Part shown: positions 8,254 to 16,306 of the stretch, piece by piece
Numbering within the stretch: the stretch's first letter is position 1
How the letters are laid out: each line of letters starts with the position of its first letter
NCBI GenBank assembly: GCA_020632995.1
Contig: JACKEN010000001.1
Coordinates: forward strand, 776,001 to 840,000
Direction of reading: 5' to 3'
Source of the DNA: Deltaproteobacteria bacterium
GTDB lineage: Bacteria > Myxococcota > Kuafuiibacteriia > Kuafuiibacteriales > Kuafuiibacteriaceae
Length of the DNA: 64,000 nucleotides
The notes under the pieces: model-generated
Database searches by the model: none
Told to the model about the DNA's origin: nothing
The model's input: only the letters and a program-made list of their open reading frames with translations
Translations under genes and position numbers: made by a program

Positions 8254-10124
8254 GGCTCCTCGCCGTCACCGGGCCGCGGGCCGGGGTGGCCCACGCCCTC
8301 GAGCCGGGCGAGGTGGTGGTGGGCCGCGCGAGCGAGTGCGGCATCCAGCTGGTGGACGACGCGGTGAGCCGTCGCCACGCCACGTTTGCCGTAGGCGAGG
8401 CGGGCGTCACCGTGCGCGACCTCGGGAGCCAGAACGGCACCCTCGTGAACGGGGTGCGGATCACCGGGCCGCGGGTCCTCGGGCCCGAGGACGTGGTGAC
8501 GGTTGGGGCCACCACCTTCGTCCTCGATCCGGCGGTCGAGTACCTCCTCGGCCCGGTGGACGTGATCGTGGCCGGCGCCGCGCTCGGCTCGGTCTCGACC
8601 GCGGCGGCCCGGGTGCGGGGCGACGAGGCCAGCCCCGAGGCGGAGGCCGAGGCGGGGCGCGTCCTGCTCTCGCTCGCCGAGGGCGAGGACGAGTCCACGG
8701 ATCTCGTGGGCCCGGCCCTCGCCCGGGTGGCGGAGGCGTTCTCCGCCCACCGGGGCTTCGTGGCCCGGGTCGATGGCGCAGACGGGCGGCCCCGGGTGGT
8801 GGCCAGCTTCGGGCCGGGGCCGATCACCGTGAGCCGCACCGTGGTGCAAGAGGTGTTGACGGGCCCCACCGCGCTGGTCTCGGAGGACGCGGCCGCCGAC
8901 ACCGTCCTCGCCCCGGTGGTGAGCCTGGCGGCGGGGGGCATCCGCTCGCTCGTGGCCGCGCCGATCATCCACCGGGGGAAGGTGCTGGGGCTGGTGCACC
9001 TCGACCGGCCGGAGCGCGGGGGCTTCGGGCCGACGGAGCTCGAGCGCCTCTTGCCCCACGCCCGGGTGCTGGGGCTGGCCCTCCTCGCGCAGGATGGCCT
9101 GCAGGCCCGGGTCGCGCGCGCCCGCAGCCGGCACCGGGTGGTGGCGGAGGCCGTGGTGGCGGAGTCCCCCGCGATGCGGCGCCTCCTGGACGAGGTGCGG
9201 CGGGCCGCGCGGGGGCGGGCGGCGGCGCTGATCACCGGCCCCACCGGCTCCGGCAAGGAGGTGCTCGCCCAGCGCCTGCACACCGACGGCCCGCGGGCGG
9301 CCGGGCCCTTCGTGGCGGTCAACTGCGGCGCGTTGCCGGAGAGCCTGCAGGAGTCGGAGCTGTTCGGGCACGCCAGGGGGGCCTTCACCGGGGCCACCAG
9401 GGACAAGGCGGGCCTGGTGGAGGAGGCCGACGGAGGCACCCTGTTCCTGGACGAGGTGGGGGAGATGGACCCCCGGACGCAGGTCGCCTTGCTCCGCGTG
9501 CTCCAGGACGGGGTGGTGCGCCGCCTGGGTGAGGCGCGGCTACGCCCGGTGGATGTGCGGGTGGTCGCGGCCACCCACCGCGATCTCGAGGCGATGGTGG
9601 CGGAGGGGCGCTTCCGCGAGGACCTCTACTTCCGGCTCGCGGTGATCCGGCTGCGGGTCCCGCCGCTCGCCGCCCGGCCCGAGGACGTCCTGCCCCTCGC
9701 CCGGCGCTTCGCCGAGGACGTGGCCCGGGGCGCCGGCCTGCCGCCGCGCCCCCTCACCCCTGACCTCGAGGCGGCGCTCGAGGCCTACGGCTGGCCGGGC
9801 AACGTGCGGGAGCTCCGGAACGTGCTCGAGCGCCTGGTGATCCTGGGGGAGGGGCCCGAGCTCGGGGTGGGGGACCTCCCGGTCGAGCTCTTCGCCGGGG
9901 TCGAGGCGGCTCGGCGGGCGGCGGGGGAGGGCGAGTCCCTCGCCGACGCGGTCGCGCGCCTGGAGCGCGGCCTCATCATCCGCGCCATGGCCCGGGCCGG
10001 CGGGGTGAAGTCCGCCGCGGCCGAGGCCCTCGGCATCTCCCGGGTGACCCTGGACGCGAAGCTCAAGCTGCACGCCGTCCCCTGGACTCGGGGTCGGCGG
10101 GAGCCCACGGACTCGGAGATCTAG
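8250..10124 (+). CDS. FHA-GAF-AAA+ sigma-54 enhancer-binding transcriptional activator
   Basis: 624 aa. The GTG at 8250 overlaps the FadL-like stop (GTGA). Domains in order: FHA (about 1-95, VVGRASEC and DLGSQNGTLVNG), GAF-like sensor (about 120-290), sigma-54 AAA+ ATPase (about 300-530) with Walker A GPTGSGKE near residue 330, the sigma-54 contact loop GAFTGA near 377 and Walker B TLFLDEVGEMD near 400, then a Fis-type HTH (about 570-615). FHA-gated activators respond to Ser/Thr phosphorylation and are abundant in Myxococcus. The target is unknown; the downstream intergenic palindromes and sigma-factor gene are candidates. Confidence 0.95.
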   Translation: MRLLAVTGPRAGVAHALEPGEVVVGRASECGIQLVDDAVSRRHATFAVGEAGVTVRDLGSQNGTLVNGVRITGPRVLGPEDVVTVGATTFVLDPAVEYLLGPVDVIVAGAALGSVSTAAARVRGDEASPEAEAEAGRVLLSLAEGEDESTDLVGPALARVAEAFSAHRGFVARVDGADGRPRVVASFGPGPITVSRTVVQEVLTGPTALVSEDAAADTVLAPVVSLAAGGIRSLVAAPIIHRGKVLGLVHLDRPERGGFGPTELERLLPHARVLGLALLAQDGLQARVARARSRHRVVAEAVVAESPAMRRLLDEVRRAARGRAAALITGPTGSGKEVLAQRLHTDGPRAAGPFVAVNCGALPESLQESELFGHARGAFTGATRDKAGLVEEADGGTLFLDEVGEMDPRTQVALLRVLQDGVVRRLGEARLRPVDVRVVAATHRDLEAMVAEGRFREDLYFRLAVIRLRVPPLAARPEDVLPLARRFAEDVARGAGLPPRPLTPDLEAALEAYGWPGNVRELRNVLERLVILGEGPELGVGDLPVELFAGVEAARRAAGEGESLADAVARLERGLIIRAMARAGGVKSAAAEALGISRVTLDAKLKLHAVPWTRGRREPTDSEI

Positions 10125-10193
10125 ATCCGGTGGGTCCGGTAAGGGGCTGAAATCAAAGGAACGATGGGCAGAACGCTGCCACCCGGGGGAGGT

Positions 10194-10209
10194 CGGAGAT
10201 TTTTTTCCG
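10194..10209. promoter_or_regulatory. Candidate operator, CGGA-N8-TCCG dyad, copy 1
   Basis: CGGA (10194-10197) and TCCG (10206-10209) flank an 8-nt core of ga plus six Ts. The second copy at 10364-10379 has the same arms, spacing and T-rich core. A regulator-binding site is the simplest reading; an intrinsic terminator is less likely because the T-run lies inside the dyad. Confidence 0.4.
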
Positions 10210-10363
10210 GCCGGGGTCGACGCACCCCTGGGGTGGGTTGGTGCTGGGCCTCGAGTGCGTGTACGCCGAGTGATTTCGATGGGTTGAAGGTGGGGGGAGG
10301 TTGGCGCGGGTGGGAGCGCTGCCCCGCCTACGCCGGTCGGGGTCGGATCTTCCTCAGAGGACG

Positions 10364-10379
10364 CGGATCTTTTTCTCCG
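10364..10379. promoter_or_regulatory. Candidate operator, CGGA-N8-TCCG dyad, copy 2
   Basis: CGGA (10364-10367), an 8-nt core tctttttc and TCCG (10376-10379). A half-site, CGGATCTT, occurs 20 bp upstream at 10344, about two helical turns away and on the same face of the helix. The dyad lies about 90 bp upstream of the weak sigma-54-like element, a usual distance for an enhancer site. Confidence 0.4.
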
Positions 10380-10455
10380 AGGCGGCGGGCGCGTGCGGCG
10401 GCTCACATTCCGACAAATCGAAGTGATCTCCAAGAGATGGCGGAGATGCCAGATC

Positions 10456-10471
10456 TGGCCCGGTCCTTGGA
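10456..10471 (+). promoter_or_regulatory. Weak sigma-54-like -24/-12 element
   Basis: TGGCCCGGTCCTTGGA has TGGC and TTG in the right register for the -24/-12 consensus, but the invariant GC of the -12 box is GG. It lies 39 bp upstream of the sigma-factor start codon. Kept only because of the adjacent sigma-54 activator and upstream dyads. Confidence 0.2.
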
Positions 10472-10509
10472 ATATCCCACCGCGACACCCAACGGAGGAC
10501 CCAACACCC

Positions 10510-11295
10510 ATGATCGCCGCACCCGCCGTCTCCCCCCGTACCCACCAGCCCGAGGCTCTCGAGCCCGTCCGGCGCGCCCCCGCCTGGACGGTGCGGCCCG
10601 TGTCCGACGACCGCTTCCTGCCCACCGGCCGCCCCACCGGCGGCAGCCGGGCCAAGGTGGCGGCGCCCGCCGTGGTGGTGGCGGCCCCGCCCAAGGCCCG
10701 CCCCGCCCCCGGCGCTGCCCTCGACGACCTCGCCCTTTTGCAGCGGGTGTTGGAGCGGGATGGCAAGGCGTTCGAGCAGTTCTACAACCGCTTCCGGAAC
10801 CTGATCGTGGCGTGCGTGGTGCGGGTGTGCCAGCGCTCCGGGGTGCGGCTGCAGTCCGACGACATGGCGGACCTGGTCTCCGAGGTCACCCTCAACATGG
10901 TGGCGCACGACTACCGGCGCCTGCGCCTGTACCGGATCGACGGGGGCTGCTCGGTGTCGAGCTGGGTGGGTGTCATCGCCAGCTCCACCGCCCATGACTT
11001 CCTGCGCCGGGAGCGCCGCCGCCGGCTCGACCCGGTGATCGACACCGAGCTCGAGCGCCTCACCGAGCCGGTGGAGGGGCCGGACGTGGAGCTCATCGAC
11101 CGCCAGCAGCGCCACTTCGTGGACCAGGCGCTCGCCCAGTTCTCGGAGCGCGATCGGGACTTCGTCGACCTGTACTTCGTGAAGGCCCTCGAGCCCGAGG
11201 TGATCGCCGAGCGGATGCAGGTCTCGGTGAGCACCGTCTACAGCAAGAAGGCCAAGATCAAGACCCGCCTGCGCGCCCTCGCCAACGCCGCCTGA
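10510..11295 (+). CDS. Sigma-70 family (ECF-like) RNA polymerase sigma factor
   Basis: 261 aa. The ATG at 10510 is chosen because GGAGG (10494-10498) precedes it at a suitable distance; an in-frame start at 10393 lacks this. An Ala/Pro-rich N-terminal tail of about 75 residues precedes region 2 (LLQRVLERDGKAFEQFYNRF) and region 4 with an HTH (PEVIAERMQVSVSTVYSKKA). Region 3 is absent, as in ECF sigma factors, which direct RNA polymerase to stress or envelope regulons. No anti-sigma factor is recognisable next to it. The N-terminal tail is longer than usual for ECF factors. Confidence 0.9.
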   Translation: MIAAPAVSPRTHQPEALEPVRRAPAWTVRPVSDDRFLPTGRPTGGSRAKVAAPAVVVAAPPKARPAPGAALDDLALLQRVLERDGKAFEQFYNRFRNLIVACVVRVCQRSGVRLQSDDMADLVSEVTLNMVAHDYRRLRLYRIDGGCSVSSWVGVIASSTAHDFLRRERRRRLDPVIDTELERLTEPVEGPDVELIDRQQRHFVDQALAQFSERDRDFVDLYFVKALEPEVIAERMQVSVSTVYSKKAKIKTRLRALANAA

Positions 11296-11306
11296 GCGCT
11301 TCCTTC

Positions 11307-11328
11307 CCGCCGCCCCGGCTGCTATGCG
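11307..11328 (+). promoter_or_regulatory. Candidate extended -10 promoter of the EcsC-family gene
   Basis: TGC-TATGCG (11320-11328) matches the extended -10 pattern and ends 6 nt before the GTG start, so the transcript would be leaderless. The preceding 12 bp (11307-11318) form a partial dyad with CCG and CGG at the ends, in the same register as the stronger dyads at 39479 and 53416. Confidence 0.4.
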
Positions 11329-11334
11329 GGGGCG

Positions 11335-11904
11335 GTGACGGGCGCACCCGGTGATGACTCCTGGGGTCAGCGGGCCTCGGTCGAGGCCCAGCGCCGCCTG
11401 CGCGACCTCATCGCCCAGGAGCGCAAGCGCGCCCGCTTCCACATCGACATCATCCAGCGCATGGAGCCCGACGCCTCGTCGGACCGGGTGGCCCACGTGG
11501 TGCTCGAGCGCTGGACCAAGGTGGCGACGGTGGAGGGCGGGGTCACCGGCGCGGCCGGCCTGTTCGGGGTGCCGCTGAACGTCCTCTTGTTCACCTACTT
11601 CCAGGTCGCGGTGGTGGTCTCGATCGCCGAGGCCTACGGCATCGCCCTCGACGGCAAGGCGGGTGAGGAGGCGGTGCTGGACGTCATCGGGCGCGCCCAC
11701 GGGGTGCCCGATCTGGTGCGGGCGGGGCCGCAGGTCCTCGGCGCCCTGGCCCGGATGCTCGCGATGCGCCACGGCCTCGGGGCGATGGGACGCCTGGTGC
11801 CCGTGCTCGCCGCGCCGATCTCCGCCGTCCTGAACCGGAAGGGCATGCACCGCACCGGCCGCGAGGCCCTGCACCGCTTCGGCAACGTGGTGATGATCCA
11901 GTAG
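11335..11904 (+). CDS. EcsC-family protein
   Basis: 189 aa, GTG start. It resembles the EcsC family, a poorly characterised group named after the third gene of the Bacillus ecs ABC-transporter operon. Visible features are a charged helical N-terminus (RRLRDLIAQERKRARFHIDII), a Gly-rich hydrophobic segment (GVTGAAGLFGVPLNVLLFTYFQVAVVV, described here only by position about 63-90) and a C-terminal amphipathic part. It may associate with the membrane. The gene downstream begins 7 nt after its stop, so the two form an operon. No Shine-Dalgarno is visible; an extended -10 motif lies just upstream. Confidence 0.7.
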   Translation: MTGAPGDDSWGQRASVEAQRRLRDLIAQERKRARFHIDIIQRMEPDASSDRVAHVVLERWTKVATVEGGVTGAAGLFGVPLNVLLFTYFQVAVVVSIAEAYGIALDGKAGEEAVLDVIGRAHGVPDLVRAGPQVLGALARMLAMRHGLGAMGRLVPVLAAPISAVLNRKGMHRTGREALHRFGNVVMIQ

Positions 11905-11910
11905 GTCCCC

Positions 11911-14571
11911 GTGCCCGGCGCCCGCTGCTCCCCACGGCCTGGTCACGCACCGATCCGCCTCGTCGCGGCAGGCTGCCTTGCGCTCTCTCTCGTCGCGGGC
12001 CCGGCCTGGGCCGCGCCGCCCCCCGCCCACCTGACCGCGCAGGTCTCGGACGACCTGTCGGAGGTGACCAGCCGGCTCGCGGTGGCTTGGCCGGTGGACG
12101 GCGCGGCGGAGGTCGAGGTGGTGCTCCCGGCGGCGCGGCTCGCGCGGGTGCCGGATCCCCTCCCGCCCCACGCGGAGCCCGAGCTCTACGTGCGCGGGGT
12201 GGCGCTCGGGGGCTTCGACGCGGTCTCGGCCCGGGTGGGGGGCGCGGAGTGCCCGGTGCACCTGGTCTGGCTCCCGGATGGGAGCGCGGCCTTTCGCTGC
12301 CCGCTCCCGGCCGGGGTGGGGACGGTGGAGGTGGAGGTGCAGGCGACCTTGCGCGTCCCGGAGCGCTACGGCCCGCTGTCGCGCCTGGGCCGGCAGCTCA
12401 CCCTCGGGGCGGGGTGGTTCGGGGTGCCCCGCGCGCCCGGCGGGCCTGCCCCGGCCCTTGGCTATCACGTCGAGCTGACCGCGCCGCCGGGGGTGGCGGT
12501 GGTGCTCGGGGACGCCTACTCGCCGCCGGTGCCCGAGCCCGCGGCGCGGCGGGTCACGTGGTCGGGGGCGGCCCGGCAGGTGCCGCTGGTGGTGCTGCCG
12601 CCGTGGACCGGCTCGGCCCCCGCCGCGGGCGGGCGGGCCCGGGTGGTCTCGCCCCGCCTCCACCGGGTCGACGATCCGGTGGCGCGGCTGTGGGCGGAGC
12701 AGGTCCGCTTCGCGGTGACGGACGGCTTGCACTTCCTCGAGCGGCAGGGGCTCCCGGTGCCGTCGGTGGAGCGCCCGCTCGTGGTGGTGGAGGCGCCGCT
12801 CCGCCACGACCTCGCGAAGGTCGCGGATGGAGTGGTGCTGGTGAGCGACCGGGCGTTCAGGCTCCTGCCCTTCGAGCGCTTCCTTCGCTTCCACCGCTAC
12901 CCGCTGTTGCGCGCGGTGTTCGGCGCGGTGGCCCTGGCCGGGCGCACCGACCCCGAGGCGGCGCTCGCGGCGGACGCGGTGGGCGGCTTCCAGGTGGACG
13001 CGTACGTGGCGTCGCGGGCGGGGAAGGCGGAGGACGCCTTCGACGTGCTGTCGCTGTGGTCCTTCATCCCGGCGGTGGACTCGCTCCTCTACGCGCCGCA
13101 GCTCCCGTTCGTGGGGGCGTACTTCCGGCTGATCCGGGAGGAGGATCCCCTGTCGCCCAACCTGCTCGACCCGCCCCGCCCTGGGCCCCCGGGCAAGGTG
13201 ATCTACGAGAAGCTCCTGGACCGCTTCGGCGAGCCCGCGGTGCAGGGCGTCCTGCGGGCGGTGGCGCACGGGGCGACCCTCGAGGACGCGGCGGCCGCGC
13301 TCGGGCCCGAGGGGCCGGCTACGGTGGCGGCGTGGTCGGGCGCCTACCCGGACGTGCAATACGTGTTGACGAGCTGGGGCAGCGCGCAGGAGGGCCAGGC
13401 GTATCGGGCCACGGTGCGCTTCACCCGCACCGGCGCGCCGGTGGCCGAGCCGGTGACGCTGCGCCTGATCGACGAGGAGGGCGAGGCCCGGCTGGTGCAG
13501 GCCGGGACCAGCACCGCGGTGCTGCGCACCGTGACCGCGACCCTCGCCGCGCCGCTCGCCAGGGTGGAGCTGGATCCCTACGGGCGGCTGGCCGAGGCGC
13601 CGTCGGTGGAGGTCCCCTCGCCGAAGCTGGACAACCGCTCCCACGCGAAGTGGCGGTTCCTGTTGAACAGCTTCAACGTGTTGTACTCACCCTCCGCCAA
13701 CAACCTGGACACCGCGCTGGACGTGGGCTTCTCGCGGGTCCGGGACGTGCGGTGGCGCTTCGCGGCGCGGGCGGCCTACGCCCCCGAGGCGATCACCTTG
13801 AGCGGGCGGGCCACCTACTACTTCGGGGCCCCCACCACCGCCGACGGCCTCAGCCAGTGGGTGGGGATGGTGCTGGGGGGCGACTACCTGCGGCCCGAGT
13901 TCGCGGGCACCGAGGAGAGCGCGCTGGCCCTGTCGGGCTCGCTCTACTACGGCTACGACGACCGCAAGACCGCGTGGGCACCGGAGGCGGGCCTGGGCCT
14001 TCGGGCCTCGCTCGGGATCTCGCACAGCTTCGGGGCGCCGGCCGCGGACGCCGCGGTGACCCGGGACGCGGTGAACCTGACCCTGCGCGCCCTCCGATCC
14101 TGGCGCCTCAACGCCGCACATCAGCTCTCGGTCCGGGCCAGCGCGGGAGCGTATCTGTATGGAACGCCTCGGGCGCAGCTGCAGTACGCGGTGGGGGGGC
14201 GGCGGAATCTCCGCGGCTACGTGGTGGACGACGAGGTCGGGCGGATGCGGGGCATCCTGAGCGGGGAGTGGGTCCACCTCCTCCTGGCGGATCTGGACGT
14301 GAACGCGGCCTGGCTGGTGTGGATCACCCGGCTCGACGGGGCCCTGTACGCCGACCTCGGGGTGCTGGGCGACAGCCTCTCGGACCTTGGCGCGAGGCCT
14401 CCGCGGGCCGACGTGGGCTACGGCTTTCGCATCTACCTGGACTACTTCGGGGTGCGGCCGGGGGTCATGGCGGTGGACATCGCGTTCCCCCTCGTGGACG
14501 AGGCCGGGCGCCTCCGGGTGGGTCCCCCCGCCGTCTACATCGACTTCGCCCAGTCCTTCTTCGCGTTCTGA
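11911..14571 (+). CDS. Large exported protein: degenerate M1/MA-clan peptidase-like N-half and Omp85-like beta-barrel C-half
   Basis: 886 aa, GTG start 6 nt after the EcsC-family stop. The signal peptide ends AWAAPP. Residues about 40-530 resemble the architecture of gluzincin peptidases (beta-rich domain, then helical domain ending WSGAYPDVQYVL), but no HExxH is present; the comparable stretch reads RFLRFHRY. Residues about 550-886 alternate as beta strands and contain GGRRNLRGY near 760, the conserved turn of Omp85/surface-antigen barrels, and the protein ends in Phe. I read it as an outer-membrane barrel with a large periplasmic or surface domain that has probably lost peptidase activity. 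The family is not known to me. Confidence 0.65.
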   Translation: MPGARCSPRPGHAPIRLVAAGCLALSLVAGPAWAAPPPAHLTAQVSDDLSEVTSRLAVAWPVDGAAEVEVVLPAARLARVPDPLPPHAEPELYVRGVALGGFDAVSARVGGAECPVHLVWLPDGSAAFRCPLPAGVGTVEVEVQATLRVPERYGPLSRLGRQLTLGAGWFGVPRAPGGPAPALGYHVELTAPPGVAVVLGDAYSPPVPEPAARRVTWSGAARQVPLVVLPPWTGSAPAAGGRARVVSPRLHRVDDPVARLWAEQVRFAVTDGLHFLERQGLPVPSVERPLVVVEAPLRHDLAKVADGVVLVSDRAFRLLPFERFLRFHRYPLLRAVFGAVALAGRTDPEAALAADAVGGFQVDAYVASRAGKAEDAFDVLSLWSFIPAVDSLLYAPQLPFVGAYFRLIREEDPLSPNLLDPPRPGPPGKVIYEKLLDRFGEPAVQGVLRAVAHGATLEDAAAALGPEGPATVAAWSGAYPDVQYVLTSWGSAQEGQAYRATVRFTRTGAPVAEPVTLRLIDEEGEARLVQAGTSTAVLRTVTATLAAPLARVELDPYGRLAEAPSVEVPSPKLDNRSHAKWRFLLNSFNVLYSPSANNLDTALDVGFSRVRDVRWRFAARAAYAPEAITLSGRATYYFGAPTTADGLSQWVGMVLGGDYLRPEFAGTEESALALSGSLYYGYDDRKTAWAPEAGLGLRASLGISHSFGAPAADAAVTRDAVNLTLRALRSWRLNAAHQLSVRASAGAYLYGTPRAQLQYAVGGRRNLRGYVVDDEVGRMRGILSGEWVHLLLADLDVNAAWLVWITRLDGALYADLGVLGDSLSDLGARPPRADVGYGFRIYLDYFGVRPGVMAVDIAFPLVDEAGRLRVGPPAVYIDFAQSFFAF

Positions 14572-14617
14572 GGTGAGGTAGGGAAGAAGCGCCAGGTCCC
14601 TTCGTAAGGAGAATCGG

Positions 14618-14646
14618 TTGTTTCGCGGACGCAAGCCTGCTAGCGA
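14618..14646 (+). promoter_or_regulatory. Candidate promoter of the 14698 barrel gene
   Basis: TTGTTT (14618-14623), 17-nt spacer, then TAGCGA (14641-14646) preceded by TGC, an extended -10. It leaves a leader of about 45 nt that contains a small GGGC-N4-GCCC hairpin (14661-14672) and a Shine-Dalgarno, unlike the leaderless-looking promoters elsewhere in the window. Confidence 0.4.
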
Positions 14647-14697
14647 CCGCGCCGCCGTCGGGGCAAACGCCCGTCTGCGGCTTGAAAGGGAGAGTTG

Positions 14698-16224
14698 ATG
14701 GGAACTGGGGCAATCCGCAATCGAAGCTCGGCCGCCTTGCGAATCGGCAGCCTGGCCGCCATCGCCATGGGCGCCACTCTTGGTCTGGCGCGGCCCGCCG
14801 AGGCCACCACCACCCGGGTCTATACCCTGGGCGCCATGAACCGGTTCATCTTGGATGACACCAACCGGTGGCTGTACCCGCACATCATCACGAAGTACGG
14901 GAACCTCTTCTACGTCGAGCTCTTCGGCTCGTCGCCCTCTCGGAGCACGTCGGCGCCCACCTCCAACCGGCAGAGCGCCTCGACGTACACCCTGGACATC
15001 GCGGACACCGTGCCGGTCCAGCAGACCGCGGGCGGCGGCGCGATCATCGGGCTGACCGACGACATCTTCCTGTCGCTGCACCTGTCCGACTACGAGGACC
15101 CGACCGTGCCGCAGATGCTGGCGTGGCTGGCCTCGACCTCGGGCAACGACCCGCGGGGCTTCCCCTGGATCCCCGACGTGGCCCCCGAGTCGCCCCAGAG
15201 CGCGAACCGCAAGCTGGACATGTTCCTGGCCTACAACCTCCAGGACATGGTGCAGCTCGGCCTGCAGCTGTCGTACGGGTCCTCGAGCTACTCGCGCAAC
15301 CCGAACGACAACGACCCCGACGTGGTCGCCGACCTGCAGGGCAACGTGGAGAGCCGCAAGTCCGACAGCATCGGCACCAGCGCGTTCTCGTTCCTGCTCT
15401 CCGGCGGCCTCGCCATCGGTGACGCGGCCACCATCGACGCGGGCCTGGGGATGACCTTCCACAGCCTGAAGTACCGCCCCAACGAGCGCGGTGACCTGAT
15501 CGACGGCGGCGGCGGCATCGAGTTCCAGGCCGACGTGCGCGCGATGATCGGCGTGACCGAGTGGTGGGAGGTGGTGCCCGCGCTGTCGCTGCGCACCCGC
15601 AACCTGAAGGCGGCCGACCTCGCCAACTACGGCAACGGCCTCACCTACAACAACGCCGAGACCGGCCGTGAGGACTACTTCATCACCGACGCCGCCCTCA
15701 GCCAGCTGATCTTCGACATGGGCGTGGCCGGGCACTTCAAGCCCACCGACGGCATCCACTTCTGGGGCGCCGTGGGCTTCGAGATCCTGAACGTCACCCA
15801 GAAGTTCGAGCACCTCATCGCGGAGACCCCCGACAACGGCAACACCCGGACCGACCAGAACCTGGAGTACTACCGCGACGCGTATGCCTACAGCGCGGTG
15901 CCGTACTTCCGGCTCGCGGTCGAGGCCCGGGTCTTCTCGTGGCTCGACTTCCGCGGCGGTGTGGTGAAGTACATGCTCAACGAGAAGGTCACCGAGGACC
16001 GGGTGGACGACAACAACGCGGACTTCAACCGCCTGAACGACATCTCCCGCGACACCCCGTACTTCGACTACTTCATCGGCTTCGCGGCGCACTACGAGGG
16101 CTTCTTCCTCGACATGCAGCTGGACCCGCTGTGGTTCAACCGTGGCCCCGAGTTCCTGAGCGGCGCGAGCGGCTCGGGCGGCGGGAACATGTTCGTGAAC
16201 GCGAGCCTGGGCTACCGGTTCTAG
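14698..16224 (+). CDS. Outer-membrane beta-barrel protein of unknown function
   Basis: 508 aa. The ATG at 14698 follows an AAGGGAGA ribosome site; an overlapping TTG at 14695 is less likely. The signal peptide (about 1-35) ends near PAEA/TTT. The mature protein is rich in Tyr, Asn, Asp and Gly with repeated amphipathic strands (for example MVQLGLQLSYGSSSY, FRGGVVKYML) and ends NASLGYRF, the terminal-Phe signature recognised by the Bam machinery. It has its own promoter and a strong terminator, which suggests a monocistronic, well-expressed porin-like or receptor protein. No specific family recognised. Confidence 0.8.
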   Translation: MGTGAIRNRSSAALRIGSLAAIAMGATLGLARPAEATTTRVYTLGAMNRFILDDTNRWLYPHIITKYGNLFYVELFGSSPSRSTSAPTSNRQSASTYTLDIADTVPVQQTAGGGAIIGLTDDIFLSLHLSDYEDPTVPQMLAWLASTSGNDPRGFPWIPDVAPESPQSANRKLDMFLAYNLQDMVQLGLQLSYGSSSYSRNPNDNDPDVVADLQGNVESRKSDSIGTSAFSFLLSGGLAIGDAATIDAGLGMTFHSLKYRPNERGDLIDGGGGIEFQADVRAMIGVTEWWEVVPALSLRTRNLKAADLANYGNGLTYNNAETGREDYFITDAALSQLIFDMGVAGHFKPTDGIHFWGAVGFEILNVTQKFEHLIAETPDNGNTRTDQNLEYYRDAYAYSAVPYFRLAVEARVFSWLDFRGGVVKYMLNEKVTEDRVDDNNADFNRLNDISRDTPYFDYFIGFAAHYEGFFLDMQLDPLWFNRGPEFLSGASGSGGGNMFVNASLGYRF

Positions 16225-16254
16225 CTTCGGGCTGGAGCCGAGGCTTCGAGAGTG

Positions 16255-16294
16255 GGCCGCGATCCCCTGTCTGGGGGTCGCGGCCTTCTTCTTT
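16255..16294 (+). terminator. Rho-independent terminator after the barrel gene
   Basis: A 13-bp stem (16255-16267 with 16273-16285, one G-U pair) starting GGCCGCGATCCCC, a 5-nt loop TGTCT, then the T-rich tail ttcttcttt. It lies 30 nt after the stop codon. This is the clearest intrinsic terminator in the window. Confidence 0.9.
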
Positions 16295-16306
16295 GGTGGG
16301 TGGGGC

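Larger units (their letters stand above)
10125..10509. other. 385-bp intergenic regulatory region between activator and sigma-factor genes
   Basis: The only stretch longer than 300 bases without a gene. Short open frames here lack coding character. It contains T-rich patches unusual for this GC-rich DNA, two copies of the dyad CGGA-N8-TCCG (10194-10209 and 10364-10379), an extra half-site CGGATCTT at 10344-10351, exactly 20 bp upstream of the second dyad, and a weak sigma-54-like element at 10456-10471. The next gene has a good ribosome site, so a conventional leader is expected here. Confidence 0.6.
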
